DNA of 64,000 nt from Parasedimentitalea denitrificans (lineage in GTDB: Bacteria > Pseudomonadota > Alphaproteobacteria > Rhodobacterales > Rhodobacteraceae): positions 124,001 through 188,000 of the forward strand of contig NZ_QHLQ01000001.1 in the NCBI RefSeq assembly GCF_011813015.1, in the 5' to 3' direction. A program made the position numbers and the translations under genes. The notes under the pieces are model-generated. The model saw only the letters and a list, made by a program, of their open reading frames with translations, made no database searches and was not told the origin of the DNA. Positions 27,908 through 36,458 of this stretch are shown piece after piece (position 1 is the first letter of the stretch; every line of letters begins with the position of its first letter).

Positions 27908-28357
27908 TTACACCCAACGACGGGTTTTTTGTTCGTATCTGGCCCAATCCGCTCGGAACGTTCGGCGCATCCTGTCCTCTTCCTGAAGGATAAAACCGCG
28001 TTCCATGATCCAGACAAAAATCGGAATAAGCGGCAGCGACAGAACCGCGTCAAACCGCAAGATAAAACCGGCCAGGATCAGGACGTCACCCAGATAGATC
28101 GGATTACGTGACCGACTGAAAATCCCGCTCTGCACCAAATGCGTAGGCGTCTTGTGCGGAATAACCGTCGTCTTGTGGCGGCGCATCTCGTGGACGGCCA
28201 GCAATGCCAGGATGATCCCAGCTCCAATCAGCAACCCAGCCAACAAATCCGCCCATGTGCCGCCAAAGCTCAGCCCAAAAGAAAACCATTCCGACTGCAG
28301 CCAAGACAACATGACGCAGGCAAACAGCCACACCGGCGGGGTGTTCATCCAGCGCAT
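27908..28357 (-). CDS. isoprenylcysteine methyltransferase-like membrane protein
   Basis: This 149-residue protein has about four membrane segments. The C-terminal motif LVQSGIFSRSRNPIYLGDVL and the later ERGFILQEEDRMRRTFRADWARYEQKTRRWV match the SAM-dependent ICMT/PEMT-type methyltransferase superfamily; RNPIY and the EE/F/Y tail bind SAM. Bacterial members methylate lipids or unknown isoprenoid substrates. The ATG at 28357 overlaps the stop of a possible upstream 60-codon ORF (TGATG). The substrate is unknown. Confidence 0.85.
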   Translation of the reverse strand: MRWMNTPPVWLFACVMLSWLQSEWFSFGLSFGGTWADLLAGLLIGAGIILALLAVHEMRRHKTTVIPHKTPTHLVQSGIFSRSRNPIYLGDVLILAGFILRFDAVLSLPLIPIFVWIMERGFILQEEDRMRRTFRADWARYEQKTRRWV

Positions 28358-28539
28358 CAACTGCTCCGCACCATTCGGTTTTTTAAAAACCTATCAACCA
28401 TTTCGCCTAAATGCCCCCTCTCAGGCCTTCGGGTCCAGCGCCAATCGTCATCTTGCACGAAATAAGGACAATATGTCCAACTTTCATATAAACGACGAAT
28501 CTCTTCCCGATTGCGCCATGATCCTGCACATATTGGCAA
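28357..28539 (-). CDS. possible small protein, translationally coupled
   Basis: An open frame of 60 codons begins at TTG 28539, and its TGA overlaps the ATG of the methyltransferase-like gene as TGATG. The product is charged and aromatic: REEIRRLYESWTYCPYFVQ and DDDWRWTRRPERGH, with four Trp. That composition is not typical of random sequence. Only AGG is visible as a ribosome site, and the start is a TTG, so it may be untranslated leader. It sits in the 317-base gap between the methyltransferase-like gene and the SDR gene; the rest of that gap must hold the SDR promoter. I do not recognise the family. Confidence 0.4.
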   Translation of the reverse strand: MPICAGSWRNREEIRRLYESWTYCPYFVQDDDWRWTRRPERGHLGEMVDRFLKNRMVRSS

Positions 28540-28677
28540 AAATGCCTACGTATACTTTGGCATGCAGCGTCCGGTTGAGATTCCTTTCATTTTCGGTGTG
28601 CACTGGCTTTGTGACGGCACGACCTGCTTGCCATCTCCCCGACGCTGGCTAGGGTCGGGACAAAGGGAGATCGTCAC

Positions 28678-29430
28678 ATGAGTTTGAACGGAAAGCACGC
28701 ATTGGTCACAGGTGGCGGCACCGGAATCGGGTTGGCTATTGCGCGGGCACTGGCCGCACAAGGCGCACAAGTTACCATCACCGGGCGCCGGGCCGAAGTT
28801 TTGGAGCAAGTCGCCATTAATGGCCTGCACGCGGTCCAGATGGACGTGGCAGACGAAGACTCGGTGGTCACAGGCGTCGCTAGCGCAGTGGAGGCACGCG
28901 GCCCAATCCAGATCTGCGTGCCCAACGCAGGCATCGCCGAAGGCCGCGCCCTTCACAAGACCGACATGGAGTTCTGGCGCACTATGATGGCCATCAATGT
29001 CGACGGCTGCTTTCTGACCATCCGCGAGTGCCTCAAGTCGATGCACACCACCGACTGGGGCCGGGTCATCGCTATTTCCTCGATTGCTGGGCTTAAGGGA
29101 CTAAAAGGGGGCAGCTGCTACACAGCCAGCAAACACGCGATGGTTGGCATGATCAGGGCACTGGCCGCCGACTACGTTGGCAAGCCATATACCTTCAACG
29201 CATTATGCCCCGCCTACGTCGACACCAATATTGTACCACAGAATGTAGAAAGCATTATGAAACGCACTGGCATGAGCGAGGACGAGGCCATGCAGGTCAT
29301 GGTCGGCGCCAACCCTCATGGCCGTTTGATCGCACCTGAGGAAGTTGCCGATGCAGCCCTGTTCCTGTGTGGCGCCAATTCCGGGTCCATGAACGGTCAG
29401 GCCATTCAGATATCAGGTGGAGAAATGTAA
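28678..29430 (+). CDS. short-chain dehydrogenase/reductase
   Basis: The 250-residue classical SDR has the nucleotide motif TGGGTGIG (11-18), PNAG (82-85) and the catalytic Ser134/135, Tyr148 and Lys152 in SCYTASKHAMVG. Arg37/Arg38 after the second strand (TGRRAE) favours NADP. It resembles 3-hydroxyacyl-CoA or beta-ketoacyl reductases, but the substrate is not readable. AAAGGGAG precedes the ATG. The stop overlaps the next start by one base (TAATG), making a two-gene unit. Confidence 0.88.
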   Translation: MSLNGKHALVTGGGTGIGLAIARALAAQGAQVTITGRRAEVLEQVAINGLHAVQMDVADEDSVVTGVASAVEARGPIQICVPNAGIAEGRALHKTDMEFWRTMMAINVDGCFLTIRECLKSMHTTDWGRVIAISSIAGLKGLKGGSCYTASKHAMVGMIRALAADYVGKPYTFNALCPAYVDTNIVPQNVESIMKRTGMSEDEAMQVMVGANPHGRLIAPEEVADAALFLCGANSGSMNGQAIQISGGEM

Positions 29431-29801
29431 TGGACCGGGCCGCCTTCAACGCCTTCTGCGCCGACATGCCTGCCACCAGTCACGTCATACAGTGGGGCAA
29501 TTCAGATGTGTGGAAGGTCGGCCCCAAGGTCTTTGCCATCTGCGGCTGGGCTGATGGCCGCGATGCCTTCACCTTCAAGGTGACGGAAATCGCCTACGAG
29601 GTGCTGCAGGAACAACCCGGCATCCGCCCTGCCCCTTATCTCGCCTCACGCGGGATGAAATGGCTGCAGCATTATGACGCGCCGGGGCTGTCAGATGCCG
29701 AATTGCAGCGCCATATCGAGATCTCCTACGATCTGGTCGCTGCTGGCCTGTCAAAAAAGAAACGCCTCGAGCTGGGTATCCCCGAACCAAGCATGGGCTA
29801 A
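29430..29801 (+). CDS. MmcQ/YjbR family protein
   Basis: This 123-residue protein starts MDRAAFNAFCADMPATSHVI. It has the KVGPKVFAICGW and FTFKVTEIAYEVL strands and the C-terminal YLASRGMKWLQHY of the MmcQ/YjbR (CyaY-like fold) family, often labelled DNA-binding though the function is poorly established. The ATG at 29430 shares a base with the SDR stop. A longer reading from 29367 lies inside the SDR gene and is unlikely. It is convergent with the DUF1059 gene 14 bases away, with no clear terminator between. Confidence 0.87.
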   Translation: MDRAAFNAFCADMPATSHVIQWGNSDVWKVGPKVFAICGWADGRDAFTFKVTEIAYEVLQEQPGIRPAPYLASRGMKWLQHYDAPGLSDAELQRHIEISYDLVAAGLSKKKRLELGIPEPSMG

Positions 29802-29815
29802 CCCTTCAAAGGCGG

Positions 29816-30034
29816 CTAAGCATCTTCCTTCACACGGACATCAACCGGTTTGATAAGTGTAGCCAGATAGGTTCGGGTTTCCTGATCCCAGTCTGCAGGG
29901 TCTTCACCATGTGCATACTCGGCGTGCAATTCGATGAGCTTCCAAACCTCTGCTTCCGACGCGGCCACAACACTGGCTGGGCAAGACTCCATTCCTTCGC
30001 AATCCCGGCAGGCATAAGCGTAGGCATTTGACAT
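29816..30034 (-). CDS. DUF1059 family small protein
   Basis: This 72-residue acidic protein has an N-terminal cysteine pattern, YACRDCEGMESCPASV, typical of DUF1059, followed by AEVWKLIELHAEYAHGE. The three cysteines and a histidine could bind metal (inference). Its function is unknown. It is transcribed away from kynU, with about 150 bases between them. Confidence 0.8.
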   Translation of the reverse strand: MSNAYAYACRDCEGMESCPASVVAASEAEVWKLIELHAEYAHGEDPADWDQETRTYLATLIKPVDVRVKEDA

Positions 30035-30187
30035 ATTCGATCCCCCTCTAACACCTTTTACCAGTTAGGGCTGGAACCATCTTTGACGAGATTTTTCATC
30101 ACGTAAGAATTGGCTCGACAGGTCGACATCCGTCGCCTAGTTACTATATGTTTCATGCTTAAAATACCCACACTCAACGAGGCCTCA

Positions 30188-31381
30188 ATGACCGACTTTG
30201 CCGCAACCAAAGCCATGTTCCACCTGCCTGAGGGTATGATCTACCTGGATGGAAACTCGCTGGGCCCACTCCCCCTCGCCGCAACCAAACGGGTTGGCGA
30301 CATGATGCAGAATGAATGGGGCGAGATGCTGATCACCGGCTGGAACAAAGCTGGTTGGATGGCCAAATCTAGCGCTTTGGGTGATCGTGTTGGCCGCCTA
30401 ATTGGCGCCGAGCCGGGCCACGTGGTGATGGGCGACACCCTGTCTATCAAGGTCTATCAAGCGGTTGCCTCCGCACTGGATCTGAACCCAACCCGCAAAG
30501 TTGTGCTGTCCGATAACGGCAACTTCCCCACCGACCTCTATATGGCCGACGGCCTGCTAAAGTCACTGGGTGATGATTACGAGCTGCGCGTGGTGAACCC
30601 CGAAGATGTGGCCGACAACCTGACCGACGATGTTGCCGTGCTGATGTTGACCCAGGTCGATTACCGCACCGGTCGTGTCCACAACATGCAAGCGCTTACC
30701 GAGCAGGCCCAGGCCAAGGGCATCGTGACTGTCTGGGATTTGGCGCACTCTGCTGGCGCTTTGCCCGTTGATCTGGCCGGTTGCAACGCCGATTTCGCAA
30801 TTGGCTGCACCTACAAATACCTCAATGGGGGCCCCGGCGCGCCTGCCTTTATCTATGTCGCCCCACGCCACATTGATCAGGTCCGCCCCGCCCTGTCCGG
30901 CTGGCTGGGCCACGAGGCCCCGTTTGCTTTTGATCTCGACTACCGCCCCGGCGCAGGTATCGAACGTATGCGTGTCGGCACGCCGCCAGTGTTGCAACTG
31001 ACCTCACTTGAAGCAGCCATGGACATCTGGGACATGGCCGACATGGAAACGGTTCGCGCCAAGTCCATCGAACTCTGTGACCTGTTCATTGCAGGGATCG
31101 AGGCCAAATGCCCCGAGCTCACCCTCGCCAGCCCCCGCGACGGCCAACAACGCGGCAGTCAGGTCTCGTTCAAATTTCACGAAGGCTATGCCGCAATGCA
31201 GGCCGTCATTGCCCGTGGCGTCATTGGCGACTTCCGCGCGCCAGATATCATGCGGTTTGGCTTCACTCCGCTGTACATCGACGAAGGTGATGTAAACGCC
31301 GCTGTGGATATCATCGCTGATGTGATGAACAACAACCTCTGGGACCGCCCAGAATACAAAATCCGCGCCGCGGTGACATGA
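30188..31381 (+). CDS. kynU: kynureninase
   Basis: This 397-residue PLP enzyme cleaves kynurenine to anthranilate and alanine. It shows YLDGNSLGPLP (19-29), the cofactor Asp184 in VWDLAHSAGALPVDL and the Schiff-base Lys210 in IGCTYKYLNGGPGAPAF. WLGHEAPFAFDLDYRPG and ERMRVGTPPVLQL are kynureninase-specific. The ATG at 30188 has CGAGGC upstream; earlier in-frame starts at 30110 and 30155 lack a ribosome site. It is first in an operon with a GNAT gene and kynA, connected by overlaps. Confidence 0.95.
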   Translation: MTDFAATKAMFHLPEGMIYLDGNSLGPLPLAATKRVGDMMQNEWGEMLITGWNKAGWMAKSSALGDRVGRLIGAEPGHVVMGDTLSIKVYQAVASALDLNPTRKVVLSDNGNFPTDLYMADGLLKSLGDDYELRVVNPEDVADNLTDDVAVLMLTQVDYRTGRVHNMQALTEQAQAKGIVTVWDLAHSAGALPVDLAGCNADFAIGCTYKYLNGGPGAPAFIYVAPRHIDQVRPALSGWLGHEAPFAFDLDYRPGAGIERMRVGTPPVLQLTSLEAAMDIWDMADMETVRAKSIELCDLFIAGIEAKCPELTLASPRDGQQRGSQVSFKFHEGYAAMQAVIARGVIGDFRAPDIMRFGFTPLYIDEGDVNAAVDIIADVMNNNLWDRPEYKIRAAVT

Positions 31382-31869
31382 GTGTTACAATACGGGCATA
31401 TCACCCTGACGACGCCCGTACGCTGTACTCTATCTTCAGCGAGGCAATCCACAAAGGCACCGTCGCGCATTACAGCGCGGCGCAACGCCAAGCCTGGGCC
31501 CCTTCAGCTGACATGCCGGACTGGTGGCCAGACAGCTTGGCCAAACTTGAAACCTGGGTGGCCGAGGCAGGTGGTGAGATCGCAGGCTTTATGTGTGCAA
31601 CACCCCAAGGCTACGTCGACTTTACCTACGTGCGCCCCCGCTGGATGGGTCGCTCTGTGGCGCAGGCTCTCTATGACATCACCCTTGAACGGGCACGCGG
31701 TCGAAATCTGACGCGATTGACGACCCATGCCAGCCTGATGGCGCGGCCCTTCTTTGCCCGTCAGGGGTGGCAGGTCGATGAAATGGAGATAGTTGACAGA
31801 AACGGCGAGCAGCTAAAACGCTTTGCCATGTCACTGACATTGGATGCCTCACATGAGCAAACCCTATGA
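31378..31869 (+). CDS. GNAT family N-acetyltransferase in the kyn operon
   Basis: This 163-residue GNAT protein starts [20 protein letters not shown]. The acetyl-CoA loop is degenerate but recognisable in [22 protein letters not shown], followed by [20 protein letters not shown]. It resembles the YafP/ElaA-like group of small acyltransferases. Its ATG overlaps kynU by four bases (ATGA) and its 3' end overlaps kynA by 17, so all three are made together. Kynurenine formamidase, the expected middle enzyme, is not here; whether the acetyltransferase acts on a tryptophan metabolite is unknown. Confidence 0.85.
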   Translation: MSVTIRAYHPDDARTLYSIFSEAIHKGTVAHYSAAQRQAWAPSADMPDWWPDSLAKLETWVAEAGGEIAGFMCATPQGYVDFTYVRPRWMGRSVAQALYDITLERARGRNLTRLTTHASLMARPFFARQGWQVDEMEIVDRNGEQLKRFAMSLTLDASHEQTL

Positions 31870-32686
31870 CCCGTCCAAAGACGGAGCCGAAATGAACTTC
31901 AAGGATCGGATGTCCTATGGCGACTACCTATCGCTGGACACGATCCTGGATGCCCAGAAAACCTGGACCGACACCCATGATGAAATGCTCTTCATCATCC
32001 AGCACCAGACATCCGAACTGTGGATGCGGCTGGCCATTCACGAGCTGAACGCCGCCCGCACCTGCCTGCTGGACGGCAAAACCCGCCAAGCATTCAAGAT
32101 GCTGGCCCGTGTGTCGCGCATATTCGAGCAGTTGAACTCCGCCTGGGACGTGCTGCGCACCATGACGCCCTCGGACTATACCGCCTTTCGCGATGCCCTT
32201 GGGCAAAGCTCAGGCTTTCAGTCACACCAGTATCGCCAGATCGAATTCATGCTGGGCAACCGCAATCAGGCCATGCTGAAACCCCACAGCCACCGCCCCG
32301 AACTGGTGGCGCTGCTTGAGGATGAGCTGAAACAACCCTCGATGTACGATGTGGCCCTGCGCGCCTTGTCCCAGTCGATTACCCTACCTGACGAGGTTCT
32401 TAGCCGCCCGCTGGAAGAAACCCACCAGCCCCACGCCGCGGTGCAAGAGGCCTGGAGCCAAGTCTACCGTGACCCGGAAACTCACTGGGAACTGTACGAG
32501 CTAGCGGAAAAACTGGTCGACCTCGAGGACTACTTCCGCCGCTGGCGTTTCAACCACGTCACCACAGTTGAACGGGTCATCGGTTTCAAACGCGGCACCG
32601 GCGGCACCGGCGGGGTCAGCTATCTGAAACGCATGTTGGCGGTCGAACTGTTCCCCGAGCTTTGGCACCTGCGTACCGAACTCTAA
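31853..32686 (+). CDS. kynA: tryptophan 2,3-dioxygenase
   Basis: This 277-residue heme dioxygenase opens the indole ring of tryptophan to N-formylkynurenine. [12 protein letters not shown] (21-32), His51 in [24 protein letters not shown] (120-132), the proximal heme ligand His235 in [17 protein letters not shown] and the loop [12 protein letters not shown] are all present. Two in-frame ATGs exist; that at 31853 is preferred because GGAT lies seven bases before it, and it gives the usual family length. It is last in the operon. A large inverted repeat follows. Confidence 0.96.
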   Translation: MSKPYDPSKDGAEMNFKDRMSYGDYLSLDTILDAQKTWTDTHDEMLFIIQHQTSELWMRLAIHELNAARTCLLDGKTRQAFKMLARVSRIFEQLNSAWDVLRTMTPSDYTAFRDALGQSSGFQSHQYRQIEFMLGNRNQAMLKPHSHRPELVALLEDELKQPSMYDVALRALSQSITLPDEVLSRPLEETHQPHAAVQEAWSQVYRDPETHWELYELAEKLVDLEDYFRRWRFNHVTTVERVIGFKRGTGGTGGVSYLKRMLAVELFPELWHLRTEL

Positions 32687-32726
32687 CTGAGGAAAGGTAG
32701 ACCGTTGTCAAATAGCTGAGGGCGGT

Positions 32727-32775
32727 GCCTGACCTTGGGGAGGTGCAACGCGCCTTCCCGCGGGGAAGGTCAGGC
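32727..32775. repeat. nested inverted repeat after kynA
   Basis: The outer arms GCCTGACCTT (32727-32736) and AAGGTCAGGC (32766-32775) pair perfectly. Within and overlapping the right arm is a 7-base-pair hairpin CCTTCCC-GCG-GGGAAGG (32753-32769), so two alternative folds compete. There is no T-run. It may end kynA transcription or be a dispersed palindromic element; a second GC-rich palindrome occurs near 36.3 kb. Confidence 0.6.
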
Positions 32776-32837
32776 GCGGCCCGGCCTTCCGCCAGGCGAC
32801 AAACTCTCTGAGAACAGGCGAAGACAAGACCTCCTCT

Positions 32838-33419
32838 TTAGTCCGCCCGCAGCGCCGCCCCAAACAACGCCGCCAGCTGCGCCACACCCGAGGCATAGCT
32901 GGAGTAATCGTGCGACGTATGCTTGATCCCCTTCATGGTCGAACAAAACACACGCGCAATTTCAGTTGCCTCACCGGGCAAGGCCACCCGGCCATCCGCC
33001 GCTTCCTTACTAAGCCAGTCCGCATAGACGCCCTGCAGCGCCTTCTCGCCCGCTGCAATTTCCTCACCAGCCGCACTCATCCCAGCCTCAAACAGCTCCA
33101 GCCCATGCGGCGAATCCATCATCGCCTTCATTGCTGGCCCACCCTGAGCCTCAAACGCAGCATGCAGCCGTTCTGAAAGGTTGGCCTCAGATGCCAGAGC
33201 TTCGGCCACCGTTTCAAGCGCCAGCCCATAATGCCCCTCAACCAGGCCGGCAAAGATCGCCTCTTTGTTGCGGTAATGCAGATATAGCGCCGGGCGCGAC
33301 ATGCCCGCCCCACGCGCGATGTCATCCATCGACGTCTTGCGAAATCCATAGGTGGAAAAGACCGCCCATGCGGATTCCAATATGGCCTGCTGCTTTGGAT
33401 CTTTACTTGCTTTGATCAT
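32838..33419 (-). CDS. TetR family transcriptional regulator
   Basis: The 193-residue regulator has an N-terminal helix-turn-helix in ILESAWAVFSTYGFRKTSMD and DIARGAGMSRPALYLHYRNK, the classic TetR pattern ending in YLHYxNKE. The C-terminal ligand domain starts near residue 60. The ATG at 33419 is preferred to a GTG 17 codons earlier, which would run into the palindromic promoter region. It is divergent from the molybdenum hydroxylase genes, which it probably represses (inference from arrangement and the intervening repeats). Confidence 0.9.
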   Translation of the reverse strand: MIKASKDPKQQAILESAWAVFSTYGFRKTSMDDIARGAGMSRPALYLHYRNKEAIFAGLVEGHYGLALETVAEALASEANLSERLHAAFEAQGGPAMKAMMDSPHGLELFEAGMSAAGEEIAAGEKALQGVYADWLSKEAADGRVALPGEATEIARVFCSTMKGIKHTSHDYSSYASGVAQLAALFGAALRAD

Positions 33420-33428
33420 GATTTCACG

Positions 33429-33490
33429 TCTGACACTTTCACGAAAATTTGTCAATTGACACCCTGACACTTTGCAGTCATTCTGTCAGA
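33429..33490. promoter_or_regulatory. divergent promoter/operator between tetR and hydroxylase genes
   Basis: A perfect palindrome TGTCAATTGACA (33450-33461) supplies a TTGACA -35 hexamer on both strands. Flanking it are direct repeats TGACACTTT at 33431 and 33465 and an outer inverted pair TCTGACA (33429) / TGTCAGA (33484). The -10 elements are weak (CATTCT about 17 bases after the plus -35). The repeated TGTCA/TGACA half-sites fit autoregulated TetR binding. Confidence 0.6.
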
Positions 33491-33518
33491 AATCCGCACA
33501 GCCAGAAAGAATGCCGCC

Positions 33519-33983
33519 ATGTCGACAACCCTTCTCATCAACGGAAAATCCCACCAAGTGGACCTGCCTGACGACGTCCCCCTGCTCTGGGTGTTACGGG
33601 ATGAGGTTGGCCTGACCGGCACCAAATACGGCTGCGGCGTCGCCGCCTGTGGTGCCTGCACCGTGCACATCAATGGTGAGTCGGTACGGTCCTGCCAAAC
33701 CGCGCTAGGCGACGTTGAGGGCGAGATCACCACCATCGAAGGCATCGGCAAACCGGGCGCAATGGCCACGATACAGCAGGCCTGGGTCGACCACCAGGTT
33801 GCCCAATGCGGCTACTGCCAATCCGGACAAATCATGCAAGCTGCCAGCCTCTTGGCCGAAAACCCATCACCAACAGACGCAGATATTGACGAGGCCATGC
33901 AGGGCAACCTGTGCCGCTGCGGCACCTACCCGCGTATCCGCGCCGCCGTTCACACCGCCGCGCAAAAAATGCAGGAGGCTTGA
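33519..33983 (+). CDS. molybdenum hydroxylase iron-sulfur subunit (IorA-like)
   Basis: The 154-residue small subunit has two [2Fe-2S] clusters. The plant-ferredoxin type uses Cys39, 44, 47 and 59 in [14 protein letters not shown] and SCQT. The second uses Cys97, 100, 132 and 134 in QCGYCQSGQ and [10 protein letters not shown]. It passes electrons from the molybdenum site in the large subunit encoded next. It resembles isoquinoline 1-oxidoreductase and aldehyde dehydrogenase small subunits. There is no separate FAD subunit here. The large-subunit gene starts three bases after its stop. Confidence 0.93.
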   Translation: MSTTLLINGKSHQVDLPDDVPLLWVLRDEVGLTGTKYGCGVAACGACTVHINGESVRSCQTALGDVEGEITTIEGIGKPGAMATIQQAWVDHQVAQCGYCQSGQIMQAASLLAENPSPTDADIDEAMQGNLCRCGTYPRIRAAVHTAAQKMQEA

Positions 33984-33986
33984 TCC

Positions 33987-36227
33987 ATGGCCAGCATTGG
34001 AAAAATCGCCCGCCGCACCTTCCTGATCGGATCTGCAGCCATCGTCGGCGGCGTCGCCTTTGGCGCTTACTACGTCAGCCGCCCGGCCCCCAACCCGCTG
34101 AAACCCGGCAAGGGCGAGGCCGCGCTCAATCCCTTTGTTCTGATCGACCAACAGGGCGTCACGCTCTTTGCTCCCCGCGCAGAAATGGGCCAAGGCGTCA
34201 AAACCACCTGGGCCGCCCTAATTGCCGAGGAACTGGATGTCGAACTCGAAGATGTTCGCGTCTTACATGGCCCCGCCGCCAGGGCTTATTACAACAGCGC
34301 CTTCATGGCCGACGCTTTGCCCAATCGCGGCTACAACGTCAGTGACTTCCAACATGCCGTCGGCGAAGTGATGGGGGTTTTAGGAAGAACCCTGAACATG
34401 CAGGGCACCGGTGGGTCGACTTCTATGAAGGACGGTTACAAACGCATGCGCCAGGCCGGTGCCTCCGCGCGTGAAACCCTGAAACAGGCCGCCGCCAATC
34501 GACTGGGCATAAACCGCGAACAATTAAAGACCGCCAAGGGCATGGTTCAGGCCCCTGACGGCACCTCGCTCAGCTATTCCGAACTGGCCTTGGACGCAGC
34601 CAAGCTTGATCCGGTTGAGCCCGACCTGCGCCCCCGCAGCGAATGGCGTCTTTTGGGCAAAACCCAGCCGCGTGTAGACATGGTGGAAAAGGCCACCGGC
34701 ACCGCCGAATTTGGCATCGACGTACGCCAACCGGGGATGAAGTTTGCCTCAGTTCGTATGAACCCACGTCTGGGAGCAGGCATGAACAGCTTTGACGCGA
34801 CGACAGCCGAAACCATGCCCGGCGTCGAAAAGATCGTCGACATGGGCGATGGAGTCGCCGTGGTTGCCAATAATACATGGCTGGCCATGCAAGCGGTCGA
34901 AGCGATCGAAATTGACTGGCAAGATGCCCCCTACCCGCCCGAAACTGATCAGGTCTTTGCTCGCATCGCCGAGGCCTTTGACGACGAACCAAACTCCACC
35001 ATGCGTGACGATGGCGATGTTGATCAACTGCCCAAAGGCGCAGTTGGGCTGACCGCCGAGTATCAGCTCCCTTATCTGGCCCATGCCACCATGGAGCCAA
35101 TGAACGCCACCGCGCTGTTTGAAACTGACAAGCTGACCCTTTGGTGTGGCAATCAGATGCCCACAATACACCAATGGAAATGCGCAACCGAAGCCGGACT
35201 TGAAAGCGAACAGGTCGAGGTGCACACCACCTACCTGGGCGGCGGTTTTGGTCGCAGGGTAGAGCTAGACTTTTCAATTCTCGCAACCCGCCTAGCCAAA
35301 CAAATGCCCGGCGTCCCGGTACAACTAACTTGGTCGCGCGAAGAAGACATGCGCCACGATTTCTACCGCCCCGGGGCCATCGGGCGAATGCGCGGAGCAG
35401 TCAAAGACGGTGCGGTCGTACTGATGGACGGCAAGGTCGCAGCCGCATCACCGACAGCACAGATCATGGATCGCATTGCAGGCCTGCCTGCCGGTGGCCC
35501 CGACAAGGTCCATGTCGAAGGCTTCTTCAACCCGCCCTACGCTATCCCCAACTTCCGCATGAGCGGCCACCTGAGTGACATATCAATCCCGGTCGGTTTC
35601 TGGCGCTCCGTCGGCAACTCGTTCAACGGCTTCTTTGTCGAAAGCTTCATGGACGAAATGGCCCACAAGGCAGGCGCCGACCCGCTCGAATTCCGCCTGG
35701 CACTTGCGCGGCAGGAATGGGCCCCTGCCGCAGGTGTGCTGGAAGCAGTCAAAGAGATGTCCGGTTGGACCGGCAAAACTCCAGATGGCGTCGGGCGCGG
35801 TGTAGCCATGTGCTACAGCTTTGGCACCCCTGTTGCCCAGGTGATCGAGGTCGTCGACGAAGACGGTAGCATCCGCCTCAACAAGGCATGGATCGCCTGC
35901 GACATGGGGCTGGCGCTTGACCCTGAAACGGTCAAGGCTCAAATGTCTGGCGGTATGGTCTACGGGTTATCCGCCGCACTCTTTGGCGAGATCACCTTTG
36001 CCAACGGCGAGGTCGAGCAAGGCAACTTCCCCGACTATGACGCCCTGCGCATGCACACCATGCCCCAAACCGAGGTCCGGGTTCTGGAAACGCAAAAGCA
36101 CATGGGCGGCGCAGGGGAACCGGGCACACCGCCTGCGGCCCCGGCCCTGGCCAATGCAATCTTTGATCTCACCGGCAAACGCGCACGTCGCCTGCCCCTG
36201 ATGCATGATTTCGACCTGTTTACCTAA
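33987..36227 (+). CDS. xanthine dehydrogenase-family molybdopterin-binding subunit (IorB-like)
   Basis: This 746-residue catalytic subunit begins with a twin-arginine signal, ARRTFLIGSAAIVGGVAFGA (Arg9-Arg10), so it is exported folded, presumably with its iron-sulfur partner. ATLFAPRAEMGQG-like, TTYLGGGFGRR and PVGFWRSVGNSFNGFF are molybdopterin contacts. Glu711 in GGAGEPGTPP is the base that activates the Mo-bound water. It hydroxylates an N-heterocycle or oxidises an aldehyde; the substrate is unknown. AGGAGG precedes the ATG. No cytochrome c subunit or MCD maturation gene is adjacent. Confidence 0.92.
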   Translation: MASIGKIARRTFLIGSAAIVGGVAFGAYYVSRPAPNPLKPGKGEAALNPFVLIDQQGVTLFAPRAEMGQGVKTTWAALIAEELDVELEDVRVLHGPAARAYYNSAFMADALPNRGYNVSDFQHAVGEVMGVLGRTLNMQGTGGSTSMKDGYKRMRQAGASARETLKQAAANRLGINREQLKTAKGMVQAPDGTSLSYSELALDAAKLDPVEPDLRPRSEWRLLGKTQPRVDMVEKATGTAEFGIDVRQPGMKFASVRMNPRLGAGMNSFDATTAETMPGVEKIVDMGDGVAVVANNTWLAMQAVEAIEIDWQDAPYPPETDQVFARIAEAFDDEPNSTMRDDGDVDQLPKGAVGLTAEYQLPYLAHATMEPMNATALFETDKLTLWCGNQMPTIHQWKCATEAGLESEQVEVHTTYLGGGFGRRVELDFSILATRLAKQMPGVPVQLTWSREEDMRHDFYRPGAIGRMRGAVKDGAVVLMDGKVAAASPTAQIMDRIAGLPAGGPDKVHVEGFFNPPYAIPNFRMSGHLSDISIPVGFWRSVGNSFNGFFVESFMDEMAHKAGADPLEFRLALARQEWAPAAGVLEAVKEMSGWTGKTPDGVGRGVAMCYSFGTPVAQVIEVVDEDGSIRLNKAWIACDMGLALDPETVKAQMSGGMVYGLSAALFGEITFANGEVEQGNFPDYDALRMHTMPQTEVRVLETQKHMGGAGEPGTPPAAPALANAIFDLTGKRARRLPLMHDFDLFT

Positions 36228-36283
36228 CACCTGCGTTGATCTTTGATCGATCAGATTCTTCTTGTCATAAATACCACGGGGTC

Positions 36284-36318
36284 CGGGGCTGGCCCCGGCT
36301 CTCCGCGGTCCAGCCCCG
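36284..36318. repeat. GC-rich palindrome after the hydroxylase genes
   Basis: CGGGGCTGG (36284-36292) can pair with CCAGCCCCG (36310-36318). A shorter alternative, CCGGGGC-TGG-CCCCGG, overlaps it. It lies about 55 bases after the large-subunit stop, in a 231-base gap that otherwise holds only the promoter of the RTX gene. With no T-run, it may be a rho-dependent 3' end structure. Confidence 0.5.
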
Positions 36319-36458
36319 AACATTGCAATTGCGGCACCTCTTAGGCACCCCGCCGTAAAGTCTCCATTTTCCACGCAAAATTCAGCCATGCCCCTCCTCT
36401 AACAAGGTTAACAAATCCCTAATGCCGCGCGTCGGCAGTGATGAGTTAAGGAAGAGCA

